Of a DNA stretch of 64,000 nt, positions 28,294 through 36,812 are shown piece by piece. Both the position numbers and the translations under genes were made by a program. Source of the stretch: Terriglobus roseus. Its GTDB lineage: Bacteria; Acidobacteriota; Terriglobia; Terriglobales; Acidobacteriaceae. The DNA is taken from NCBI RefSeq assembly GCF_900105625.1, contig NZ_FNSD01000001.1:806001-870000 (forward strand), in the 5' to 3' direction. Under the pieces are notes generated by a model. That model saw nothing but the letters and a program-made list of their open reading frames with translations, did no database searches and was not told where the DNA came from. The stretch's first letter is position 1. Each line of letters begins with the position of its first letter.

Positions 28294-29478
28294 TCAGGCG
28301 TAGCTTGAAACGCTACCGGCATTCTTCGCACCGCGAGCTGCTGCTGCCTTCTCCACGTAAGCACTCTCCTTCAACGAAAGCAGCGGATTCGCAGGCAGAC
28401 CACGCTCCTCGCGCCATGCCTTTACGGACGGGCGGACATCCGTCCAGAAGGCATCGCGGAAGCACTCCTCCGCTTCCACGAGAGCGCACTTGTCCTGCAG
28501 AGCTGTGAGCGTTTCACGGTCGACCAGAGCTGCGCGTGCGAAGAGTTCCTGCGCGGTGACGACGCTCTGGACCATTGCCTCCATCTTGCCCTTCAGGTTG
28601 TGGCTCTGATCGATCATGTAGGCCACGCCTTCCGTCTTTGAAGCAGGCGCGCTCAGGATTTCGTGGAAGATGCGGAAGACCTGGTAGGGATCGATGGAGC
28701 CGATGGTCAGATCGTCGTCAGCATACTTGCGGTCGTTGAAGTGGAAGCCGCCGAGGGCATCTACGTGCAGGAGCCATGCGACGATCTGTTCGATGTTGGT
28801 GCCGAGCGCGTGGTGGCCGGTGTCGACGAGCACCTTGGCACGTGGTCCGGCGGTGCGGGCCAGGTGCAGAGCCATACCCCAATCGGCGATGTCCGTGTGA
28901 TAGAAAGCCGGCTCGAACGGCTTGTACTCGATCAGCAGTCGCTGGTCTTCCGTGGTGGCGTTATGGGCTGTGACCAGGATCTCCTCCAGCCACTCAATGC
29001 GACGCTTGATGGATTGCGTGCCGGGGTAATTCGAGCCGTCCGCGTCCCAGATGGAGATGTCGCGCGAGCCGAGTGCCTTGCCGATCTCGATGGACTCCAG
29101 CAGGTGATCGAGCGCGTGGCGGCGGATCGCCGGGTCCGGGTTCGACATGGAGCCGAACTTGTACTCCTGCGCCTGGAAGAGATTGGGATTGATGGACCCG
29201 GCCTTTACGCCATAGCGCTGCTCCAGCTCGCGGATCTTCGGCACGTCCGCAACGCCGTTCGGCATGTCCCACAGGACGTGCAGCGCCACGGTCGGGCTGG
29301 CACCGGTCAACGCGTGGACCTGTCCCGCGTCCGCGAATTTCTCTTCAATGGACGTGGCTGCGGCAGCCTGCGCGAACTTGCCGAAGCGCGTGCCTGTGTT
29401 GGCGAAGCCCCACGAAGGCACCTCAATGCGAAATCCGTCGAGTGCTGCGTTCAGTGCCTGCGATGCCATACTCTTCAC
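28294..29478 (-). CDS. rhaI: L-rhamnose isomerase, Pseudomonas stutzeri RhaI type
   Basis: TIM-barrel isomerase of about 394 aa, converting L-rhamnose to L-rhamnulose. Key segments are GSRDISIWDADGSNYPG, LLIEYKPFEPAFYHTDIADWG (metal-binding Glu), KVLVDTGHHALGTNIEQIVAWL and LGGFHFNDRKYADDDLTIGSIDP. This is the broad-specificity RhaI type rather than the E. coli RhaA type. The start is uncertain among TTG, GTG three bases later (chosen for the spacing to aaggg), and an in-frame ATG nine bases further. It is divergent from rhaT, which supports the assignment. Confidence 0.9.
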   Translation of the reverse strand: MKSMASQALNAALDGFRIEVPSWGFANTGTRFGKFAQAAAATSIEEKFADAGQVHALTGASPTVALHVLWDMPNGVADVPKIRELEQRYGVKAGSINPNLFQAQEYKFGSMSNPDPAIRRHALDHLLESIEIGKALGSRDISIWDADGSNYPGTQSIKRRIEWLEEILVTAHNATTEDQRLLIEYKPFEPAFYHTDIADWGMALHLARTAGPRAKVLVDTGHHALGTNIEQIVAWLLHVDALGGFHFNDRKYADDDLTIGSIDPYQVFRIFHEILSAPASKTEGVAYMIDQSHNLKGKMEAMVQSVVTAQELFARAALVDRETLTALQDKCALVEAEECFRDAFWTDVRPSVKAWREERGLPANPLLSLKESAYVEKAAAARGAKNAGSVSSYA

Positions 29479-29523
29479 CAATTCCCTTCACGCCCAGCTT
29501 CAGCGGCAAAAGCCGCCCCGGTA

Positions 29524-29553
29524 ACTGTATCGGAGCCGAGACATCCAGTTCAA
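29524..29553 (-). promoter_or_regulatory. candidate rhaI promoter
   Basis: On the minus strand TTGAAC and TACAGT are separated by 18 bases, about 45 bases upstream of the rhaI start. Confidence 0.5.
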
Positions 29554-29572
29554 TAGAGAGTTCTTTTCTGCT

Positions 29573-29628
29573 TTGGATTTTTGTTGCTCAAAGCCTGTAA
29601 AGTGGTTCCGCGCGCGAACAGGCTACCG
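29573..29628 (+). promoter_or_regulatory. candidate rhaT promoter with inverted repeat
   Basis: TTGGAT and TGTAAA are 17 bases apart. Overlapping the -10 box is an inverted repeat AGCCTGT/ACAGGCT with 18 bases between arms, a candidate operator for a regulator of the rhamnose genes, such as the IclR/PBP fusion encoded downstream. Confidence 0.45.
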
Positions 29629-29644
29629 CGACACGGCGAGGCAC

Positions 29645-30787
29645 ATGGGCTCCAATCCTTTCATCGGCATTCTCTACCACTGGATCGGCGGCTTTGCGTC
29701 CGCGACCAACTTCATCCCCTTCCGCGGTATCAAGCGCTGGTCGTGGGAGATCTACTGGATCGTTCAGGGTGTCGCCGCGTGGATCCTTGCGCCGCTGGTC
29801 ATCGCTTCCCTCTTCGTGCCGCATTTCTTTGCGATCATCCAAGCCGCGCCGCATCGCTCGATTGGCTTTGCCGTGCTCTTTGGCATGCTTTGGGGCATCG
29901 GCGGTCTGACCTTTGGCCTGTCCATCCGCTATCTCGGCATTGCGCTCGGCTACGCGGTCTCGCTTGGTCTATGCACCGCCTTCGGCACGCTGATTCCGCC
30001 GATCTACGCGGGCGAGATGCACACCATCATGAATGAACGCTCCGGACAGGTGATCCTGCTGGGCATCCTTGTCTGCCTGATCGCCGTGGCCATCAATGGC
30101 GCAGCCGGCTGGTCCAAGGAGAACGAGATCACCGAAGAAGAGAAAGCCGAGGCTGGTGAGACGGACTTCTCGCTTGGCCGGGGTCTGCTGGTTGCCGTCT
30201 TCGCCGGCATCATGAGTTCGTTCTTTGCCTTCGGCCTGGCAGCAGGTGCGCCCATCGCAGCTATTGCGAAGGAGCGCCTTGTCGCCGAGGGTCACCTCGA
30301 TCTCTGGCAGAACCTGCCGGTGCTGGTCGTCGTTCTGTGGGGCGGCTTTGTGACCAACTTTGTGTGGTCCGTGGTTCTGATCCTGCGCAACAAGTCCGCG
30401 CGGCAGTTTGCAGGTGAGCCCGGCATCAATCCGATGCAGGCCGCGCAGCATGCCGGCAGCATTATCGATCCAGAGACGGTCGATGGCCGGCTGAGCGGTT
30501 CGCGACTTTCGAAGAACTACCTGTTCGCTGCGCTTGCGGGCGTGGTCTGGTACTTCCAGTTCTTCTTTTACTCGCTTGGCCAGACGAAGATGGGTAAGTA
30601 CGACTTCTCCTCGTGGACGCTGCACATGGCATCGATCATCATCTTTGCCACGCTGTGGGGCATCTTCCTGAAGGAGTGGACGGGCACGTCACGCCGCACC
30701 AAGACCCTTGTCGCGCTTGGCCTTACCCTGTTGATTGGATCGACGTTGATCGTCGGCTATGGCAATTATCTGAAGTCGATCCAGTAG
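29645..30787 (+). CDS. rhaT: L-rhamnose/H+ symporter
   Basis: Inner-membrane protein of 380 aa with about ten hydrophobic helices. It shows RhaT features throughout, such as GGFASATNFIPFRGIKRWSWEIYW near the N-terminus shortened to ASATNFIPFRGIKRWSWE, GMLWGIGGLTFGLSIRYLG, and WYFQFFFYSLGQTKMGKY near the C-terminus. It imports L-rhamnose with protons. The ATG was chosen with gcgagg upstream; longer readings have no helix or similarity. It is divergent from rhaI and is followed 34 bases later by the regulator. Confidence 0.93.
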   Translation: MGSNPFIGILYHWIGGFASATNFIPFRGIKRWSWEIYWIVQGVAAWILAPLVIASLFVPHFFAIIQAAPHRSIGFAVLFGMLWGIGGLTFGLSIRYLGIALGYAVSLGLCTAFGTLIPPIYAGEMHTIMNERSGQVILLGILVCLIAVAINGAAGWSKENEITEEEKAEAGETDFSLGRGLLVAVFAGIMSSFFAFGLAAGAPIAAIAKERLVAEGHLDLWQNLPVLVVVLWGGFVTNFVWSVVLILRNKSARQFAGEPGINPMQAAQHAGSIIDPETVDGRLSGSRLSKNYLFAALAGVVWYFQFFFYSLGQTKMGKYDFSSWTLHMASIIIFATLWGIFLKEWTGTSRRTKTLVALGLTLLIGSTLIVGYGNYLKSIQ

Positions 30788-30821
30788 CCGCGTATCATCC
30801 GGCTATACCGCGGAGAAATCG

Positions 30822-31922
30822 TTGGCAAAGGCAGTAAAAAATCTTTACCTGATCCCGGTGCTCCTGAAGAGCCTGGACATCCTTGAACTACTGCAGGCGG
30901 AATCGCGCGCCATGACTCTGGAAGAGGTGCGCCGTCGCACTGGCACGTCGAAGGCCACGGTCTACCGCGCGCTGAACACACTGGTTCATCGCGGTTATCT
31001 TGCCAAGACATCGGACGGCGCCTATCGCCACGTGGCGCGGCCCAGCAAGCTGACCTTCGGCTTTGGATCGCAGAGCGAAGACCTGCAGTTCTCGAACGAG
31101 GTAAAGAAGAGTCTGATCGCGGCGGCTTCGGGTGCAGGCGTGAACCTCGTCATCCTGGACAACAAGTACGACGGCGCCACGGCGGTTCATAACGCGGAGA
31201 CCTTCGTAAAGAAGCGCGTGGATCTCGTAATCGAGTTCCAGGTGGAGCACGACGTTGCGGCCATCATCGGCGACAAGATCGCCGCAGCCAACATACCGTT
31301 CATCGCCATCGATATCCCACACCCCAACGCGACGTTCTTCGGCGTGGATAACTACCGTGTCGGCATGGCAGCCGGCGACCTGCTGGTGAATCACGCGAAC
31401 GAGGTGTGGGGCGGCAAGGTGGAGGCGGTGCTTGGGCTCGATCTTCCGGAGGCCGGTCAACTGGTGCAGGGCCGCATCTCCGGCGCGTTTGAGGCCATCC
31501 GCGCCCAGATACCCAACCTGCCGCAAGATGCTTACGCACGCATCGATGGTCGCGGTCTGCGCGAGCGAAGCGATCGGCTGGTGACCGCTTATCTTGAAAA
31601 AAATCCGAAAATACGACACCTGCTGATTGCTGCGGCGACAGACGCCAGCGCGCTCGGCGCAATCGATGCGGCACGCCGCCTCAAACGCGAGCGGCATATC
31701 GCCATTGCCGGACAGGATTGCATTCCGGATGTGGTGACGGAGATGAAGCGGCGGACATCTCCGATGGTGGGCTCCATCTCACATGAACCCGCGAGCTATG
31801 GACCTGCCTTGATCAACCTGGGCATGTCGCTGCTGCGCGGACAGACGGTTGCGCCCTACAACTACGTGAACCACCGCGTGGTGACACGGGCTTCCCTGCT
31901 GGCATCCGCGCTTCGTCCATAA
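30822..31922 (+). CDS. IclR-type HTH fused to periplasmic-binding-protein-like sugar sensor
   Basis: Transcription regulator of 366 aa with an unusual domain pairing. Residues about 10-70 form an IclR-like winged helix (VLLKSLDILELLQAESRAM, RRRTGTSKATVYRALNTLVH, RGYLAKT). Residues about 95-355 form a sugar-binding domain of the ribose-binding type (LVILDNKYDGATAVHNAE, VDLVIEFQVEHDVAAIIGDK, FGVDNYRVGMAAGDLLVN, IAIAGQDCIPDVV) instead of the IclR effector domain. There is no signal peptide, so the sensor acts in the cytoplasm. Position between rhaT and a rhamnosidase suggests it senses L-rhamnose or a derivative. The start is TTG after cggagaaatc. Confidence 0.85.
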   Translation: MAKAVKNLYLIPVLLKSLDILELLQAESRAMTLEEVRRRTGTSKATVYRALNTLVHRGYLAKTSDGAYRHVARPSKLTFGFGSQSEDLQFSNEVKKSLIAAASGAGVNLVILDNKYDGATAVHNAETFVKKRVDLVIEFQVEHDVAAIIGDKIAAANIPFIAIDIPHPNATFFGVDNYRVGMAAGDLLVNHANEVWGGKVEAVLGLDLPEAGQLVQGRISGAFEAIRAQIPNLPQDAYARIDGRGLRERSDRLVTAYLEKNPKIRHLLIAAATDASALGAIDAARRLKRERHIAIAGQDCIPDVVTEMKRRTSPMVGSISHEPASYGPALINLGMSLLRGQTVAPYNYVNHRVVTRASLLASALRP

Positions 31923-32089
31923 AACATTTTGGCGCTGTAGCCCTCTTCCCGCAGACGGATTTCAATACAGATACTTCTTCCCACTTCCAATCTCCGTGCC
32001 GTAGTATGGCGTCGCCATGGCGTAGATCGCTCCACGATTTGTGAAGACATCTGCAGACGGGCGCATTCCGTTCAGGAGTACTACCCGGC

Positions 32090-34990
32090 ATGAGGTCAAC
32101 CGTCGTATCCAACTTGGGCTCCGTCCTTCTTCTCAGCACCGGCAGGCTGCTGGCGCAGAACGCAACCATCGCAACACCGCATCCCGCGTGGACTGCGTTG
32201 AACCCAGTGACGCGACTGACGCAGGAGACCTTCGCCCACCCGCCCGCTGCGGATCGGCCCTGGGTCCGGGTGAACACACCGGCTGACCTGTCTTCCGACG
32301 AATTGCGGACGGAAATCCTCGCGATGAAGCAGGCCGGCATCGGCGGCCTTGAGATCGGGCAGGGCGCATTTCCGAAGACGCCGCAATTGATCGCGATTCT
32401 GCAGGCTGCGAATCAGCAGGGGCTGAAGGTCAGCCTGAGCCACGGGTCAACGACAGCTCCGGACGGTTACAGCTTCGATAAGGACAATGTGCGGAAGACG
32501 CTGGTCTTCACCGCGACGAAGGCTGCTGAAGGAGCGTCCGTCGATCTCGTGCTCAAGGCGCCGTTGCCACAGGCTCCGCGTGGCTTCGGCGGAGGTGGCA
32601 ATGCCGGCCGTCCCCCGGCGCCGCTGCCGCCGCGCCGCAGCACGCTGATTGCGGTACTCGCTTACCGCTGCGCGCAGGCCTCTTGTGAAGCGAATGGTCC
32701 CGTGACGCTCGACGCGGCTTCCATGATCGACGTTACTTCAAAGCTTACAGAGACGGACACGAGCGGCGTCGGCGGCGGCTCGACATCGGGCCATCTGAAG
32801 TGGACGCCGCCATCGGGCGGTCAGTGGCAGGTGATCGCTCTGTGGTCGCAGGGCACTGCCGCGCAACCGGATCTGTTCAGCAAGGAAGGGACGGAGGAGC
32901 TGATCCACGGCATGGAGGCGGACTGGACACCGGAGGTGAAGTCGCTGCTGAAGCAGAATGGCGGCGATGTCTTTTATGACTCGCACTCCGCGGATCGTGG
33001 CAGCCCGACGGAGTTGTGGACGAACAACATGGAGGCGGAATTCAAGGCGCGACGAGGCTATTCGCTGACTGCCAACGCGCCTGCCCTCTTCAGTGCCAGC
33101 TTTACCTTCCGTGACGGCAGCGCGGCGCGCGTGCGCAATGACTTGAACGCTGTGCGGACGGAGCTTTGGATTGAGAAGCACCTGAAGCCCATGGCAGCGT
33201 GGCTGCACACCTTCAACTATCGCCTGCGTCTGCAGCCATACGGAGAGGTCACGAACGCAACGCCGGATGAGATAGCAGCCGCAGCGGTTGTCGACCGGCC
33301 TGAGACCGAGTCGCTCTTCTTCGGGGACGAGATCGACAGCTTTCTGCCGATTGCTTCTGCGAACCACATGACGGGCAATACGTGGTACTCCACCGAGTGC
33401 TGCGCCGCGCTGAACAAGGCTTACGCGCAGACCTTTCAGGATGCGGTGGTCCGCATGCATCGAGAGTATGCCGCGGGCGTGACGAAGCTGGTCTATCACG
33501 TGTATCCCTACCGCGATGCCGCGGACAACAAGTGGCCGGGCTACCACTCATTCGGTCCTGCTGGATTTTCGAACGCCTGGGGACCGCGCAATCCTTTCTG
33601 GGCCGATGCGCCGATCTACAACGACTACCTGGCGCGTACGCAGCAGGTGCTGACGCAGGGCGATGCGAAGGTGGACGTCGCCGTGTACATGCTGAGCTAC
33701 CAGTTCCCGCAGCCCATGCAGGTGAAGGGCGGCTTCCATATCTGGCCCGACCTGAAGCTGCAGGAGGCGGGGTACACGCGCGACTATCTGGATCCCATGT
33801 TGCTCGCTCTGCCGAATGCAACGGTGAGCGGCGGGCGCCTTGCAATGAACAAGGCCGCGTACAAGGCGCTGATCCTTGATAGCGAACAGCAGCCCAACTA
33901 CGACCCTGTGAAGACCTCCATGCCGGTCGACACGGCGCGCAGGATTCTCGCGATGGCCAAGGCCGGGCTCCCCATCGTCATCGTGGGCGCTGCGCCGAAC
34001 ACGACACCCGGTCGCGCGCCGACGGGTGATGCCGATCTGCAAGCCGTGATGGCTGAGATGACAAAGCTGAAGAACGTGCACACCGCGGCCCATGAGGGTG
34101 ATGTCCCCGCACTGCTCCTGTCATTGGGCCTTCATCCTGCCGCGGAACCTGCGGCACCGTCGCCGCTGATCACGCAGCATCGTCACGATGCAGCAAAGGG
34201 CGCGGACTTCTACTTTCTCTACAACCAGGCAATGGTCACGCCGCCGAACGAACCGACCAACCTGTTTGAACCCGCAAGCCCCAAAGCCTTCCATGGTGAC
34301 ATGCATCTGCAAGGCCGCGGCAAGCCATATCGGCTGGATGCCTGGACGGGCACCATCACGCCCATCAAGGACTACACCCCCGGCAAGGATGGCGTGACCA
34401 TTCCGCTGGAACTCGCCGGCGACGATGCGGCCATCATCGCTCTGAGTACAACGCCCATGGCAGGCATTGCTCCAGTGATGACAGCGGCCGGAAAGACGGC
34501 GGGGACGCCGATCGATCTGACAAACCTGAAATGGCATCTGTCGGTGGAAGACTGGAAGCCCGCAAATCCTTATGGTGCCACTGGCGCGCAGGCTGCCGAG
34601 ACCTCGAAGCAGACCGTGCAGCTCGATGTGGATGGACTGAAGCCATGGCCGCAGATTTCGGCGATCAAGGATGTGAGCGGCATCGGCACTTACACGGCCA
34701 GCTTCGATCTGCCGGCAGACTGGAGGCCTGGCTCTGATGCGATGCTTAGCCTTGGAGAGGTCTTGGACTCGTTCACACTGACACTCAACGGGAAGAACAT
34801 CCCGGTCAATCAGATCAGCGCCATTGCCGAAGTCGGACCTTATCTGCATGCCGGCGCGAACCGCATCCAGGTGCGCGTGGCGACGACCTTAAACAACCGG
34901 CTGGCGTCGGTCGAGCCGACCGTGCAAAAGCGCGGACTGGTGCAGGACTACGGGTTGATCGGGCCCGTCGTTCTTACGCCGCATCCGTAG
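32090..34990 (+). CDS. alpha-L-rhamnosidase, GH106-like, secreted
   Basis: Exported glycoside hydrolase of 966 aa. A signal-peptide-like start (SNLGSVLLLSTGRLLAQ) precedes the GH106 opening, where the usual RPW.RWWWP is RPWVRVNTPADLSSDEL, then ILAMKQAGIGGLEIGQG. The central part includes SLFFGDEIDSF, TECCAALNKAYAQTFQDAVVRMHREYAAG and VYMLSYQFPQP. The C-terminus is a jelly-roll sugar-binding module (SFDLPADWRPGSDAMLSLG, LTLNGKNI). GH106 enzymes release L-rhamnose from plant or pectic glycans with a calcium-dependent inverting mechanism. The neighbourhood of rhaI, rhaT and their regulator supports the assignment. The altered aromatic motif leaves some doubt about specificity. AGGAG lies 11 bases before the ATG. 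Confidence 0.85.
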   Translation: MRSTVVSNLGSVLLLSTGRLLAQNATIATPHPAWTALNPVTRLTQETFAHPPAADRPWVRVNTPADLSSDELRTEILAMKQAGIGGLEIGQGAFPKTPQLIAILQAANQQGLKVSLSHGSTTAPDGYSFDKDNVRKTLVFTATKAAEGASVDLVLKAPLPQAPRGFGGGGNAGRPPAPLPPRRSTLIAVLAYRCAQASCEANGPVTLDAASMIDVTSKLTETDTSGVGGGSTSGHLKWTPPSGGQWQVIALWSQGTAAQPDLFSKEGTEELIHGMEADWTPEVKSLLKQNGGDVFYDSHSADRGSPTELWTNNMEAEFKARRGYSLTANAPALFSASFTFRDGSAARVRNDLNAVRTELWIEKHLKPMAAWLHTFNYRLRLQPYGEVTNATPDEIAAAAVVDRPETESLFFGDEIDSFLPIASANHMTGNTWYSTECCAALNKAYAQTFQDAVVRMHREYAAGVTKLVYHVYPYRDAADNKWPGYHSFGPAGFSNAWGPRNPFWADAPIYNDYLARTQQVLTQGDAKVDVAVYMLSYQFPQPMQVKGGFHIWPDLKLQEAGYTRDYLDPMLLALPNATVSGGRLAMNKAAYKALILDSEQQPNYDPVKTSMPVDTARRILAMAKAGLPIVIVGAAPNTTPGRAPTGDADLQAVMAEMTKLKNVHTAAHEGDVPALLLSLGLHPAAEPAAPSPLITQHRHDAAKGADFYFLYNQAMVTPPNEPTNLFEPASPKAFHGDMHLQGRGKPYRLDAWTGTITPIKDYTPGKDGVTIPLELAGDDAAIIALSTTPMAGIAPVMTAAGKTAGTPIDLTNLKWHLSVEDWKPANPYGATGAQAAETSKQTVQLDVDGLKPWPQISAIKDVSGIGTYTASFDLPADWRPGSDAMLSLGEVLDSFTLTLNGKNIPVNQISAIAEVGPYLHAGANRIQVRVATTLNNRLASVEPTVQKRGLVQDYGLIGPVVLTPHP

Positions 34991-35050
34991 CCAGCCTTCC
35001 GAGATATAGCGCTACGATCCTGCTGATTCATCGCGCGAAGACGGCAACGG

Positions 35051-35086
35051 AAGAAGGCCCTGAGAACTGTCAGGGCCTTCTTCTTA
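35051..35086 (+). terminator. bidirectional intrinsic terminator
   Basis: Perfect 13-bp stem AAGAAGGCCCTGA/TCAGGGCCTTCTT with a six-base loop, between the convergent rhamnosidase and aldose dehydrogenase genes. T-rich or A-rich tails flank both sides. Confidence 0.85.
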
Positions 35087-35103
35087 GTGGCAGTGCAAAC
35101 GGA

Positions 35104-36330
35104 TTACTTCGGTGTCACACGATAGACGCCGCCGGGATTGGCGTCTTCCAGGATCCAGAGCGCGCCGTCCGGTGCCTGCTCGATATCGCGAACACGGAGA
35201 GTGCCCGTGTCCCAGCGTTCTGCAGGCTTCGCGCCGCCTTTGCCGTCGAAGACGATGTGGTTGATGGTGTGGCTCGCCATGCCGCCGACGAGTGCGGAAC
35301 CCTTCAGCGCCGGGAACATGTTTCCGGTGTAGAACATGATGTTGCCGGGAGCGATGATCGGCGTCCAGTAGATGACGGGCTTCACCAGGTCGGAACGCGT
35401 ATCCGGGCTGGGAATGGGAACGCCGTTGTAGTTGGTCGCGTAGGAAGCCAGCGGCCAGCCGTAGTTCTTACCGGGCTGGATCAGGTTCAGCTCATCGCCA
35501 CCCTTGGGACCGTGCTCCACCTCCCACAGCTTGCCGTCCGGCGAGAAGGCGAGGCCGTAGGGTGTGCGGTGTCCGCTGCTCCACGTTTCAGACGGCGTCA
35601 GGTTTGCGCCGGGGAACGTGTAAGTGCGCAGAACGGGGGCGGTCTTTGCGGCTTCAGTATCGGCTGGTGGATCGATCACGGGCACAGTGGGTGTGCCCTT
35701 CTTGCCTGCCATCGGATTGCCGGGTGCGGGCTTGCCATCGAGCGTCAGCCGGAGGATCTTGCCCAGCGGCTGATTCGGGTCCTGCGCGGGCGTAAAGCGC
35801 TGACGATCTCCTGAAGTCAGGAACAGGTACTTGCCATCTGGAGAGAATGCGACTGCTGCGCCGAACTGGCCGCCGAGACCACGCTCGCCGTCTCGCCAGA
35901 TGACCTTCAGGTCATCCAGGCTTGCCGTACCACTGCCGAGCGTGAGCTTCGCACGCGCCAGGGCGAGGCTGGAACCACCAGGCTCACCCGGCTCCGAGTA
36001 AGCCAGGTACACAGAGTGGTCGGAAGCGTAATGCGGCGAAAGATAGATACCGAGCATACCGCCCTGGCCCTTCGCAAGGACCGTGGGAACGTTGGCGACG
36101 GGCGTCTTCTCGCCGGTCTGCGTGACGAGCCATACCGGCCCGACCTTTTCGGTGATCAGCATCCGGCCATCCGGCAGAAAGGCGATGCGCCAGGGCAGGT
36201 TCAGCGTGGTGACCTTTGTCAGGTTGAAGGGCGTGCTCGCTTCCGGCTTCTGCTCGCCTGCATTGATCTGCGCGTGTGCCTGGGTTGCAGCCATAGCCAC
36301 AAACAGGCCCGCGATCATCATTTGCTTCAT
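35104..36330 (-). CDS. PQQ-dependent soluble aldose dehydrogenase (glucose/sorbosone dehydrogenase family)
   Basis: Periplasmic six-bladed beta-propeller enzyme of 408 aa. A signal peptide (MKQMMIAGLFVAMAATQAHA) is followed by WRIAFLPDGRMLITEKVGPV, GGMLGIYLSPHYASDHSVYLAYSE shortened here to the GGMLGIYLSP segment, VAFSPDGKYLFLTSGDRQRF, GHRTPYGLAFSPDGKLWEVEHGPKG and DELNLIQPGKNYGWPL. These are the landmarks of the YliI/GSDH family, including the catalytic His in SGHRT-type sequence and the PQQ-binding arginine. It oxidises aldoses to lactones. GGGAGA precedes the ATG. It is in its own transcription unit, opposite the rhamnosidase. Confidence 0.9.
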   Translation of the reverse strand: MKQMMIAGLFVAMAATQAHAQINAGEQKPEASTPFNLTKVTTLNLPWRIAFLPDGRMLITEKVGPVWLVTQTGEKTPVANVPTVLAKGQGGMLGIYLSPHYASDHSVYLAYSEPGEPGGSSLALARAKLTLGSGTASLDDLKVIWRDGERGLGGQFGAAVAFSPDGKYLFLTSGDRQRFTPAQDPNQPLGKILRLTLDGKPAPGNPMAGKKGTPTVPVIDPPADTEAAKTAPVLRTYTFPGANLTPSETWSSGHRTPYGLAFSPDGKLWEVEHGPKGGDELNLIQPGKNYGWPLASYATNYNGVPIPSPDTRSDLVKPVIYWTPIIAPGNIMFYTGNMFPALKGSALVGGMASHTINHIVFDGKGGAKPAERWDTGTLRVRDIEQAPDGALWILEDANPGGVYRVTPK

Positions 36331-36736
36331 CTTGTGTTTCTCCCTTGGTGCTTGCTACTAACGTTATCCCCTGTTTGACTTTGTGCGCGCAGATGCTTCA
36401 CGCCGATATGTGAAATCTCGCGGTATCAACGGGGCATGATGAAAATTGATGCAAAACACCATGGATCGTTCGACGTTCGAGACCGTTCTCATGGCTCCGT
36501 TTCGCAATACTTGCTTGGCAATCTGTGTAGCGCCGCTTCCGGGGGATGGTCTCTTTCGGCGGCAGCTATGCCAAACTGTGCCGTCCCCTAAGACGATGAG
36601 ATGCTGCATCGCTCCCGATGCATACTGTTACAGTCGATGTGACCCGTGCAAGATCCCGTTAAAAGTCAGTTGCTGGCAGCCGGTTGTGCGAACTACCAGT
36701 TATCCCTACTGGTAGCGATGCCGTGCTCGGCGCCGG
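36331..36736 (+). promoter_or_regulatory. non-coding region with inverted repeat upstream of a sigma-54 promoter
   Basis: No convincing gene is visible here. The one clear element is the inverted repeat CTACCAGT-7-ACTGGTAG at 36693-36715, ending 21 bases before the sigma-54-type promoter. Its TACCA core resembles the GGTGGTA/TACCACC repeat near 40.0 kb and the AGGTGGTAA arm near 48.2 kb, so it may bind a shared activator or repressor of the exopolysaccharide locus. Confidence 0.5.
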
Positions 36737-36753
36737 TTGGAAGTATCCTTGCT
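36737..36753 (+). promoter_or_regulatory. sigma-54-type promoter before the FemAB-like gene
   Basis: TTGGAAGTATCCTTGCT fits the -24/-12 pattern TTGG-N8-TTGCW with the required 12-base distance between GG and GC. It lies about 60 bases upstream of the start codon. Confidence 0.65.
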
Positions 36754-36812
36754 CGGTTTACGACGGCTTCCATAAGACGACGCGGCACCGCTGCACGGGC
36801 CGGTCGATAGAC

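Noticed and set aside
36364-36715. Small frames in the gap before the FemAB-like gene
   Set aside because: No ribosome site, no hydrophobic or conserved pattern, and they overlap the promoter elements.
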